Source: Dysgonomonas sp. Marseille-P4361
GTDB taxonomy: Bacteria > Bacteroidota > Bacteroidia > Bacteroidales > Dysgonomonadaceae
Reading direction: 5' to 3'
Length of the DNA: 64,000 bases
NCBI RefSeq assembly: GCF_900343125.1
Contig: NZ_OPYL01000001.1
Span: 682,001-746,000, forward strand
Notes under the pieces: model-generated
Told to the model about the DNA's origin: nothing
Database searches by the model: none
The model's input: only the letters and a program-made list of their open reading frames with translations
Made by a program: the position numbers and the translations under genes
Shown here: one piece after another, positions 36,390 through 43,632 of the stretch
Numbering within the stretch: the first letter of the stretch is position 1
How the letters are laid out: every line of letters begins with the position of its first letter

Positions 36390-37109
36390 CTATTGATCTA
36401 CTAATATGCGGTGTGTATTATTTATGATATACTGCAAGTTCACAATTCCCTGTTTCGAGTCTGTACTCAATCCGCAAGCAACAAACAGAGGTTCGATTCC
36501 ATTCATTAAGCTAGGGATAACATGCTGTGCTTTAGTACTGTATTCTGCAAAGCCGTTTTCGATCTCAAAGTTTCTGACCTTTACAAGTGTTTCTGTTGCT
36601 TCATTCAATAGCTTCACATACTCTCTATCTGTGTCTGTGAAGGTTCTGATTCCGATAGTTTCGATATGTTGTTCTACTTCTTTTAAATCGAATATTATAC
36701 GATTTTTAACCTCAACCAATCTAATCGGGATAGACTGTAATTGATTAAACAGCCAGATATTGATATTTTCTAGTCTGTTGGCTATATCATCAAATGATTG
36801 CTTTACTCGTTGCATTTCTGCTTTTGGAATAAACTTCAAAGTCTTAGTATAATCAAGATAAGCCTTATTCATTTCGACTCTAATAGCGTCCTTTGAGCCT
36901 CTAATCTTATTTACAAGGGTTAAGCTAAATTCAAGTCCTTCAGTCTCTATCTGTTCCTTTACGTCGTTATTTAGCTTAGTTTCAATATCTGTAAGCCTCT
37001 CTCTGTAAGATGACCTCTTTGCTTCATCTATCCATTGTTGTGGTAATTCAACTCTTTTAAATGTGATCTTGTTTTTCATTTTCTCTGCGTTTTTTTTGTT
37101 TGTATTCAT
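36390..37109 (-). CDS. 239-residue coiled-coil element protein, unknown
   Basis: 239 residues, mostly helical and rich in Lys, Glu and Asn, with heptad-like stretches (AEMQRVKQSFDDIANRLENI, VEQHIETIG). The ATG at 37109 has a good AAAGGAA ribosome-binding site 6 bases upstream; an alternative ATG lies at 37079. No recognised domain. It overlaps the preceding 57-residue ORF by 53 bases. Probably a structural or nucleic-acid-handling accessory of the replication module. Confidence 0.6.
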   Translation of the reverse strand: MNTNKKNAEKMKNKITFKRVELPQQWIDEAKRSSYRERLTDIETKLNNDVKEQIETEGLEFSLTLVNKIRGSKDAIRVEMNKAYLDYTKTLKFIPKAEMQRVKQSFDDIANRLENINIWLFNQLQSIPIRLVEVKNRIIFDLKEVEQHIETIGIRTFTDTDREYVKLLNEATETLVKVRNFEIENGFAEYSTKAQHVIPSLMNGIEPLFVACGLSTDSKQGIVNLQYIINNTHRILVDQ

Positions 37110-37230
37110 TGTATTTCCTTTTAACTATTTCTTCTGGTGACAATTCAGCATCATTGATCATTGGTAGTTTGCCTTCTCTTTGTTTGCGCTCCTTATATTC
37201 AGCGAAAGTGTTATTGCTATTCATCATCAT
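37057..37230 (-). CDS. 57-residue basic ORF overlapping its neighbours
   Basis: 57 residues starting with three consecutive ATG codons (37230, 37227, 37224), reading NSNNTFAEYKERKQREGKLP then INDAELSPEEIVKRKYNEYKQKKRR. Strongly basic. Its start overlaps the end of the 83-residue gene and its end overlaps the 239-residue gene. The dense packing fits element genes; expression is unproven. Confidence 0.4.
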   Translation of the reverse strand: MMMNSNNTFAEYKERKQREGKLPMINDAELSPEEIVKRKYNEYKQKKRRENEKQDHI

Positions 37231-37468
37231 TTATATTTTTATCTTTTTCAAATTCAAATATCTTTTTTCGTCTATTGTAGTATTTAGAAATAAATGCTTC
37301 CCTTTTCTGTTTGTTGCCGAAATAGAACATAGTTTGGCTATCTATTTTCAACTTATACATCTTAGAAATATCAGGTGATTTGATGCCTAATTCATCTAAT
37401 CGCTCTCGATCTCGCTGGGCTTCTAAGACCGCAGACGATTCAACATCTTTGAGGTAGACTGTACTCAT
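37217..37468 (-). CDS. 83-residue element protein, unknown
   Basis: 83 residues, highly charged (LEAQRDRERLDELGIKSPDI, NKQKREAFISKYYNRRKKIFEF). No recognised fold; the basic central helix suggests nucleic-acid contact. It overlaps the end of the upstream helix-turn-helix gene in an ATGA and the following small ORF, implying coupled translation. Confidence 0.55.
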   Translation of the reverse strand: MSTVYLKDVESSAVLEAQRDRERLDELGIKSPDISKMYKLKIDSQTMFYFGNKQKREAFISKYYNRRKKIFEFEKDKNINDDE

Positions 37469-37623
37469 GCGGGTTGTATTAAGCTGTTCACATCCTCAAC
37501 TCGATATAAAGACCTATTACCCGCCTTATACCTCTTAATCTTGCCATTATTAACCCACGTGTAAAGGGTTCGTTTTGTGATTTTTAGTCTTTTACAGACC
37601 TCTTTTGTAGTTAAGTATTCCAT
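37465..37623 (-). CDS. Small excisionase-type helix-turn-helix protein
   Basis: 52 residues from the ATG at 37623, beginning MEYLTTKEVCKRLKITKRTL and continuing through TWVNNGKIKRYKAGNRSLYR, a complete MerR/excisionase-type winged helix (HTH_17). The frame is open upstream but the added residues are not part of the fold. Such proteins act as recombination directionality factors or local regulators. It is 125 bases downstream of the primase-like gene. Confidence 0.8.
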   Translation of the reverse strand: MEYLTTKEVCKRLKITKRTLYTWVNNGKIKRYKAGNRSLYRVEDVNSLIQPA

Positions 37624-37748
37624 GTTATTTGTGTTAAAGAGAAACCCGACATACAACAGATTAACTGCTATACATCGGGTTTAATACCTCTATGATTATA
37701 CTTAAATATACCTTATTTCCTTAAATTGCACAATAGAGGATTTTAGTA

Positions 37749-38768
37749 CTAAACTAAGGTTAAGTCAAATGTTTTTATCAGTTCAGTTAATGCAGGGTTA
37801 AGTTGTTCCATTGCTTGCAAATCCTTTTCTTTTTGAGTAAGCACCTTAGGAGGTTGTTCTATCTCTCTCTGCTCACTTCTTCTGCGTTCTTTCACCTCAT
37901 CTGCATAAGTTATTCCATAATCGCCAAAGTGCGTGAAAAGCCACTCAAAAGCCGTTTTCCCATGCCTTAAACAATAATCATACTTACTGTCTGTTTCACT
38001 CTGTTTGTAGTTAGGATATAACGCACTAAGTCTGTGAAAATATGATCTACCAGATTCGCCCATTTCACTAGCCAACGCACTAGCGATTTTATACCAGTCT
38101 CCCTCATCACTTGTGATGTCGATGCCTTGTTTTTCGCATTTCTCAACACATATCTCCAGAGGCAAATAATCTTCACTAAAGGTGTGATTGATGCCTGTTT
38201 TATACTCCCTTATAGGCTCATTATAAAGCCTTGTGTACACTTTTGCGTTCTCATTAATGTAAGGGCTAGCATCATAGGAGTAATACCGCAAACGGTCTGT
38301 GTTCGAGCATTTTTCATCTACAAAAATATCGTACCTTTTAAAATATTGTGCAAATGCTTTATAGTGCTCTTTGTGCTTACTCGGGTATTTAATTGGAACT
38401 ATACAGAATACTCCGTTGCCACTCACAGATAGTGAGCAATAAAGAACCTCCGAAAACTTAGCTACTAATTTTTTGAAATACTCCCAATCCGTTATATGTG
38501 GATTGTCCGAGCCGTCCACATCTATGCAGATTAGACCGCTATGCTCTATTAGTTTGTTTGATGCACGCTCGCTGAATCTTCCCGATATAGTTATAGCGGG
38601 TAACGTTTCTTTTAATTTGGTGCGTTCTTCTTTGCTGTCGGCTTGTCTGATCTTTTCTACTGTCTCTTTATGTTTGACTGATTGTAAAAAAGCTCTGATC
38701 GAAGCATCTACACCTTTCGTATCTTTACAATTCCAATAAACGGAAACTATCTTATCTAAATATCTCAT
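37749..38768 (-). CDS. VirE_N / PriCT-2 primase-like replication protein
   Basis: 339 residues. Residues 1-180 match the BT4734/VirE N-terminal domain: SIRAFLQSVKHKETVEKIRQ, LPAITISGRFSERASNKLI, HSGLICIDVDGSDNP, SLSVSGNGVFCIVPI, TDRLRYYSYD. The LICIDVDG and SGNGVF motifs are those of archaeo-eukaryotic-primase-like palms. Residues about 210-290 match PriCT-2 (GDWYKIASALASEMGESGRSYF, KHGKTAFEWLF-like). It probably initiates element DNA replication with the ATPase encoded 102 bases upstream. This pair is common in Bacteroides genomic islands. Confidence 0.82.
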   Translation of the reverse strand: MRYLDKIVSVYWNCKDTKGVDASIRAFLQSVKHKETVEKIRQADSKEERTKLKETLPAITISGRFSERASNKLIEHSGLICIDVDGSDNPHITDWEYFKKLVAKFSEVLYCSLSVSGNGVFCIVPIKYPSKHKEHYKAFAQYFKRYDIFVDEKCSNTDRLRYYSYDASPYINENAKVYTRLYNEPIREYKTGINHTFSEDYLPLEICVEKCEKQGIDITSDEGDWYKIASALASEMGESGRSYFHRLSALYPNYKQSETDSKYDYCLRHGKTAFEWLFTHFGDYGITYADEVKERRRSEQREIEQPPKVLTQKEKDLQAMEQLNPALTELIKTFDLTLV

Positions 38769-38785
38769 ATAAATCTACTTTTTTA

Positions 38786-38872
38786 AAGTGTTTCCTCGTT
38801 TCCTGACACTAGGGTCAGGAAACAGGGAAACATAGTTATACTTTCAGAGTATCAACATGTTAAGTGTTTCCT
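38786..38872. repeat. GTTTCC repeats and palindrome between the ATPase and primase genes: candidate origin
   Basis: AAGTGTTTCCT occurs at 38786-38796 and 38862-38872. Between them GTTTCCTGAC (38798-38807) and GTCAGGAAAC (38814-38823) form a perfect 10-bp palindrome with a 6-base loop, and a further GGGAAACA follows at 38825. Six GTTTCC/GGAAAC words in 90 bases flanking replication genes suggest iterons or an origin; the palindrome could also act as a terminator. Confidence 0.5.
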
Positions 38873-39998
38873 AAGCACTCTCTTTTGTTTCCATCCTCTG
38901 AATCAATTTAGAAACACTACCAGCACTCTTGTACCCAATTATTTCAGCTATCTCTCTTGTAGATTTGCCGTCCGTCTGTAATTGCTTTACTAGTTCATAT
39001 TTCTGCCTGTCAGAGTCGTCGTCATCATTCTTTTTTAGATGCCCAAATGGAACTCTTTCGCCGGTATATTCAAAGGTGAGGTCTTCGGTAAATTTTAACT
39101 TGTAAGATTCATTTTTGGAGTCAGCAGGAAGATAGTTACCTTTTACGCAACATAGATGTTTGTAATTTGTATCAGCCAAATCATTACGCAATTCCAAAAC
39201 TAGTCGCATTTTCCCTTCAAATCCTTGTGAACCGATAAGATTGTGCTTACTTGGTATCTTATCGTCTGTGTGTTTCCCGCAATGATGTAGGAACATTACC
39301 AAACACTTGTATTTATTTGCTAACCGATAGTAGGTATCTAAAAAACATCGCACTTGGTTAACGTCGTTTATTCCTCCGTCGTAAATATCACTAAAGGCAT
39401 CTATAACGATAATGTCCGCTCTTTTATCAGATAGCATAGCCTCAAGCTTGCTGATAAGATTATAGCTATCAAATACAAATCGTAAATTATCCGCTTTTTC
39501 AGGGCTTATTCCTAATCTTTTGTTTTGTTTCTTTGGAGATATAGCCGTGGCATAGCCGTCATCCTCTGTGCTTACATATATTGCAGATTTATGCTCTGTA
39601 TTTAATTTAAAGCCTAGAAACTCATCATTGCCCGCACATACATTTAAACATAGATTTCTAAGGAATGTACTTTTTCCAGTGTCAGAACTCCCCGCAATAG
39701 CTGCTAAGCCTACTTTGTGTATCAATCCATCAACCAACATGGGTATTTCGGTTATTCCCATGTTAAGAAGTTCAGATGCGGTGTAAAACTCCTTATTAAG
39801 AGTAAGCACATCACCTTTATCGTTAGGCTCTTCATCGGTTATGTTATTTGGGGCATTTTCCAGATCAAACAAACCTTTCATCACTTGCCTATCTGCCTCA
39901 AAATCACTACATTTATTCATACTCAATAACATATCCCCATCTACATTAATTACCTTTTGCCCTGCAATCCCTGCGGGGCTTGTTGTGTTTTGCATCAT
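38871..39998 (-). CDS. RepA-like hexameric ATPase/helicase
   Basis: 375 residues. Walker A GSSDTGKS at 103-110, Walker B ADIIVIDAFSDI with Asp200, then MFLHHCGKH with an invariant-type His pair, and GSQGFEGKMRLVLELR, as in RecA-fold RepA helicases (AAA_25). The C-terminal 60 residues form a helix-turn-helix (STREIAEIIGYKSAGSVSKLI), perhaps for origin binding. It overlaps the preceding HTH gene by 4 bases (ATGA). Confidence 0.85.
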   Translation of the reverse strand: MMQNTTSPAGIAGQKVINVDGDMLLSMNKCSDFEADRQVMKGLFDLENAPNNITDEEPNDKGDVLTLNKEFYTASELLNMGITEIPMLVDGLIHKVGLAAIAGSSDTGKSTFLRNLCLNVCAGNDEFLGFKLNTEHKSAIYVSTEDDGYATAISPKKQNKRLGISPEKADNLRFVFDSYNLISKLEAMLSDKRADIIVIDAFSDIYDGGINDVNQVRCFLDTYYRLANKYKCLVMFLHHCGKHTDDKIPSKHNLIGSQGFEGKMRLVLELRNDLADTNYKHLCCVKGNYLPADSKNESYKLKFTEDLTFEYTGERVPFGHLKKNDDDDSDRQKYELVKQLQTDGKSTREIAEIIGYKSAGSVSKLIQRMETKESA

Positions 39999-40258
39999 GC
40001 TGTTTGTGTTTGTGTTTTTCCTGTTAATACTTCAATCTCCCTCGCTAATGTTTCTTCATTGAAACGAATGTGTTTTCCACCCCATAAGTGGATAGCTGTA
40101 ACTTTACCGCTCTTTCGGTATTCGGATAAAGTTGTTCTACTAATGCGATAGATCGCACATACTTCTTTGACTGTAAGTAGTTTTTTTCTGCCATATTCAT
40201 TTTTTTTAAGCAGTGAATAAAAAGCAGCTTCAGAGAGGTTTTGAAAATAAAAAGACAC
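39995..40258 (-). CDS. Excisionase-type helix-turn-helix protein
   Basis: 87 residues. LLTVKEVCAIYRISRTTLSE followed by YRKSGKVTAIHLWGGKHIRF is an excisionase/MerR-type winged helix. It lies between the integrase and the ATPase gene, the usual place for a recombination directionality factor. A leader of about 25 residues precedes the domain; Met at residue 1 is the only good start. It overlaps the ATPase gene by 4 bases. Confidence 0.82.
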   Translation of the reverse strand: MSFYFQNLSEAAFYSLLKKNEYGRKKLLTVKEVCAIYRISRTTLSEYRKSGKVTAIHLWGGKHIRFNEETLAREIEVLTGKTQTQTA

Positions 40259-40608
40259 TACTTATCAGTATATTACAACTTATACATATAAGATTTAACA
40301 CTTTTTATATTGCAGATTAAAATATAGGTTGTATATTTGTTTCTGAAATAGAAGTGTTAGTGATAGCATTCTTTTTGTATCCGTTTTTTTGCCTTTACTA
40401 AAGCGGATATATTTCAAGATAGCCTCTCTTGGCTACACGTTAATTAATGAAACAACGAAGAAGAGCAAAACTTTGGTAGAGTGGTGCCCTTTTTCGCATG
40501 TCCACATAAGTACAAGTATAATAAAAATTTCCATACTGTGCAATACTTGTCAAATAAAGTTTTCAACATTTTTGAATTTTTCCCATTTACTCCCATAACT
40601 ATCTTATT
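40259..40608. other. 350-bp spacer between excisionase and integrase genes
   Basis: No gene found. Composition is AT-rich. Short inverted words (TATCCG...CGGATA around 40378-40409, CAAGATAGCC/GGCTA near 40418-40436) occur. It probably holds the promoter of the replication operon on the minus strand; no full consensus is seen. Confidence 0.4.
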
Positions 40609-41886
40609 TTAAAGTTTTTCCGAAATCATTATTGCTTGCTCATTATCCGAAAGACAAATATACCTCCTGAATGTTTTCTCGCTCGTATGTCCCGAATAGT
40701 ACATCAGCTCGCTTGTTGTAAATTTCCCTGTACGATATAATATAGTCAATGCCGATCTTCTTGCCGTGTGTGTTGTTATGAGATTGCATTTCTCTGTAGT
40801 TTCTTTAATAATTTTACCCCCTCTCACGGTTTCAGTTGTAAATGGCTCTACTATGCCAGCCATACGGCAAATGGTCTTAATGTGTCTATTTATAAGAACA
40901 TCGGAATTGCTCCCTAGTTTTGGTAGATCATAATTCCATCGCTCTAATATTGCAGTAGCTTTATCCCCGTCTATAAATGGAACTTCAACTTCTTTTTTGG
41001 TCTTTTGCTGATAAATCCATAGTGCTAATTTCCCATTCTTCAATGTAACAATATCCTCTTTGGTTATTCGGTTATAATCTGAGACACGTTGTGCCGTATA
41101 ACAGCCGATCAAGAATATATCACGCACTTTTAATAACATATCATCGGATAACTCTAAATTATATAAGGCATCCAATTCCTGCCTATCTAAATACGGTCTT
41201 TTACCTTTTGCAGTTGGAAAGTTCTTCGAAAATTTGATAAAGTCTCTATTGTCATGCACCTTGTCTTCACATGCATAGTTTAAGAATGCTTTAAGTGTAG
41301 ATATACGTGTTTTCAATGTCTCTGAGGTGAAATTTTTCTCAATCGTGAGATAGTCTACAAATCGGCTGTAAACATCATTATCCACCTCCGTAAAGGTTAA
41401 TTTTCTATTATATACTTCTTCTTGAAACTCGTTCCAATTACCTGAAAATGATTTCCAATTCTTTAACGTGCCATGACTATAGTTTGTCCCTCGATCGGTC
41501 TTTCTTATTCCTGTTTTCATTTGCTCCATGAGAAAGGGCAGATATTCGTGCATCCGTGTTGGGATATTGGCTTTTGATACTTTTTTAGTTTTAGCCTGCG
41601 ATATTATTATTCTAACATCTTCATCCTCTATTTTTCCGTATTTAGCTAAGTGTAATTCTATGTTATTTTTTATTTCCTCTAATTGGCTTTTCAATATGTC
41701 ATATCTGACCGTCTCGGCTTGTGGTTTATTGTAGTATGAAGTAAACCAACCTTTTTTGGTGTTCCATATATCGGTAGGAATTTTTACACCGGTGGAAAGC
41801 CTGACACGCCAATTACTGCCTAATATATTTACATTTATAGAGGCTTCTTTTTTTGTTGATCTTAATAAAAAATTAACTGTTGCCAT
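40609..41886 (-). CDS. Tyrosine-type integrase of the tRNA-Lys element
   Basis: 425 residues from the ATG at 41886 (MATVNFLLRSTKKE); the frame opens at 41925 but the shorter start matches Bacteroidetes integrases. N-terminal arm-binding region (1-45), core-binding domain about 110-215, catalytic domain about 230-425 with Arg267 (TAQRVSDYNR), Lys295 (QQKTKKEVEVP), His373-x-x-Arg376 (THTARR), His400 (YYSGHTSEKTF) and Tyr409. All catalytic residues are intact. It sits 190 bases from the right att site and points inward. Confidence 0.92.
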   Translation of the reverse strand: MATVNFLLRSTKKEASINVNILGSNWRVRLSTGVKIPTDIWNTKKGWFTSYYNKPQAETVRYDILKSQLEEIKNNIELHLAKYGKIEDEDVRIIISQAKTKKVSKANIPTRMHEYLPFLMEQMKTGIRKTDRGTNYSHGTLKNWKSFSGNWNEFQEEVYNRKLTFTEVDNDVYSRFVDYLTIEKNFTSETLKTRISTLKAFLNYACEDKVHDNRDFIKFSKNFPTAKGKRPYLDRQELDALYNLELSDDMLLKVRDIFLIGCYTAQRVSDYNRITKEDIVTLKNGKLALWIYQQKTKKEVEVPFIDGDKATAILERWNYDLPKLGSNSDVLINRHIKTICRMAGIVEPFTTETVRGGKIIKETTEKCNLITTHTARRSALTILYRTGKFTTSELMYYSGHTSEKTFRRYICLSDNEQAIMISEKL

Positions 41887-41943
41887 AACAAGGAAAATTT
41901 TAATATGAATTAATTGATATGACAAAGATAATGTAATATTTTG

Positions 41944-41965
41944 TTTGTGGTTATTTTGTGGCTGT
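41944..41965 (+). repeat. Right arm-type repeats
   Basis: TTTGTGGTTAT (41944-41954) and TTTGTGGCTGT (41955-41965) are adjacent. The second is identical to the two left-end words. They are in the same orientation on the + strand and about 115 bases inside attR. Confidence 0.6.
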
Positions 41966-42078
41966 AAAATTTTACATAGGTTTACAATAATTTACGCATT
42001 ATTCTTATATTTGTGGGTTATAAGTCATTTACACGTACATAGGTGGACGAAGGTTTACAATACAAAACAATATAGTTT

Positions 42079-42099
42079 GAGTCCCAGCAGGATCACGAA
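42079..42099 (+). repeat. Right attachment site (attR), degenerate
   Basis: GAGTCCCAGCAGGATCACGAA matches the tRNA-Lys 3' end (GAGCCCCAGCGGGATCACGAA) at 19 of 21 positions. It marks the right end of the element inserted at 26613. Confidence 0.75.
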
Positions 42100-42103
42100 A
42101 TGT

Positions 42104-42141
42104 GACTGACTTTCAGAAATGGAAGTCAGTCGTTTTATTTT
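42104..42141. terminator. Original tRNA-Lys terminator, displaced by the insertion
   Basis: GACTGACTT (42104-42112) and AAGTCAGTC (42123-42131) form a 9-bp stem followed by GTTTTATTTT on the + strand. It directly follows the displaced tRNA 3' end, as expected for the original downstream flank. The recombinase remnant's C-terminal codons run through it in antisense. Confidence 0.7.
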
Positions 42142-43525
42142 CTCCCTGTATCCCGCATTGTCACAAAGGATTGTATTTACAAATTCATTGATTTTCGTGG
42201 TTTGATATTTATTTTCTTGAAATTGCAGTTTTTCAGGAAATATCAAACCAATCAAATAATATTTAGTTTCAATATCCATTAAATCAAAGAACTTGTCAAG
42301 GTTTGACAGTAGATTCAACCCCAAAATCTAATTTACTATCAAAGTTGGTATCTATGGATAGTATTTGTTCTTGTTCAAGCTTTAATTCTAGCATCTGTTT
42401 TTCTATACGTTCTTTCATTGCATGGTAATCTCCATCGTTTGTTTTTCCCTCAAGCCATTTATCTTGCAATGTGATGAGTTTAGTTTCTAGATTTTCTATT
42501 TGCGGTGATATGGACTTTGCTTTTACTTTAAAACCACCTTTACGTTCCTTTGATACATCCTTCAATATCTCTGCATACAAATCTGCAACCTGTTGTTTAG
42601 GCTTAAATGTGCATAACATCTTTATAAACTCATTATGTGCTTCTTCTGCTCTGATTGAAATATGCCCTGCACTTTGGCAATAGTAGTAGTGATACACTCC
42701 ACCATTTCCTTTACATGCACTTCCTGATAGTTTGTTGCCACAAATAGGACACTTAAGAAAATCTCTAAGATATAGTTCATTTCGCTTTTTACTATATTTG
42801 GGATTAGTTTTTACTATTCTTTTATCTAGAACATCTTGCACTCTATAAAATGTGGCTTCATCTATAAGCGGTTCATGCAGTCCCTTTACCCAATATTCAG
42901 GTGTGTTTTCATATTCAGGCACTTTAACCTGACCTATATAGACTTTATTTCTAAGTATCCTTTGGCATGTAGAAGTACTTTCTTTTATTTTTAGATATTC
43001 TTTTACCTGTTTTACTGACTTTGTTCCTGTAGTCATTTCTTTGAATAGCATTTTTATCTCGTCAGCTCTTTCATTTGGTTGCAATACTGCATTCTCTAAT
43101 AAATCACGACCATTTGTATATCCAATGGGACTTGACCCCATATAACATCCCTGTTGTGCTGCTGTGACCATTCCATCTTTTACTCGTTTTGATATTTTCT
43201 TATTCTCTATCTCAGGAAATGCAAGATATGTTGCAAGAATAGCCAAATTTTCGGGGACACTTAAATCTAATGGTTGTTCCATACATTCCACTTCAATATC
43301 CAATGATGCTAAAGACCGCATTTCAGTCAAAGCAAACTCTAGATTTCTTGAAAATCTATCCCACTTCACAAATAGTAAAGCATCAATCTTCTTGTGATTA
43401 GTTTTTATATATTGCTTCATTTCTTGATACACCTTTCTTTTAACAAAGGTCTTAGCTGAGTAGTCTTACTCATAATGTTTTAGAATATTATAATTCTTAA
43501 ACCCACAATATTTTTCATAGCTTAT

Positions 43526-43632
43526 TAATTTATTTTCTCTTATATTTAATTCTATATGTGCCAACTCATATAGTTTTTCTCTTATTTCTTTAATTTCTTC
43601 ATTTGAAAAATAATGAATTAAATTAAGAAAAT
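43526..43632. other. Head-to-head junction between two recombinase remnants
   Basis: The minus-strand frame of the left recombinase stays open here and reads FLNLIHYFSNEEIKEIREKL followed by YELAHIELNIRENK, protein-like sequence resembling a small ORF often placed before such recombinases. No ATG starts it; upstream it runs into the N-terminus of the right recombinase in antisense. This suggests a deletion or rearrangement joined two copies. Confidence 0.45.

Larger units (their letters stand above)
42055..43525 (-). pseudogene. Large serine recombinase remnant pointing at tRNA-Lys
   Basis: Read from 43525: SYEKYC...YNILKHYE, an in-frame stop at 43466-43468, DYSAKTF, then the catalytic-domain tail (DALLFVKWDRFSRNLEFALTE), the recombinase domain and zinc ribbon (CPICGNKLSGSACKGNGGVYHYYYC) and a coiled coil. 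One extra G (GGGG instead of GGG near 42323) throws the reading out before LNLLSNLDKFFDLMDIETKY, which continues to 42055. The N-terminal 40 or so residues, with the catalytic Ser, are missing. Three defects make function unlikely. Its last codons cross the terminator and right att site. Confidence 0.8.

Noticed and set aside
38127-38739. Plus-strand open frames over the VirE_N/PriCT-2 gene.
   Set aside because: Antisense shadows of a gene with clear domain motifs and coupled neighbours.
38786-38872. The GTTTCC repeats as a CRISPR array.
   Set aside because: Repeats are 6-11 bases, irregularly spaced, in both orientations, and there are no cas genes.
35819-41886. Element as an NBU-type mobilizable unit or conjugative transposon.
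   Set aside because: The integrase, HTH protein, ATPase and VirE_N primase would fit, but I found no relaxase, mobilisation or conjugation gene in the interval.
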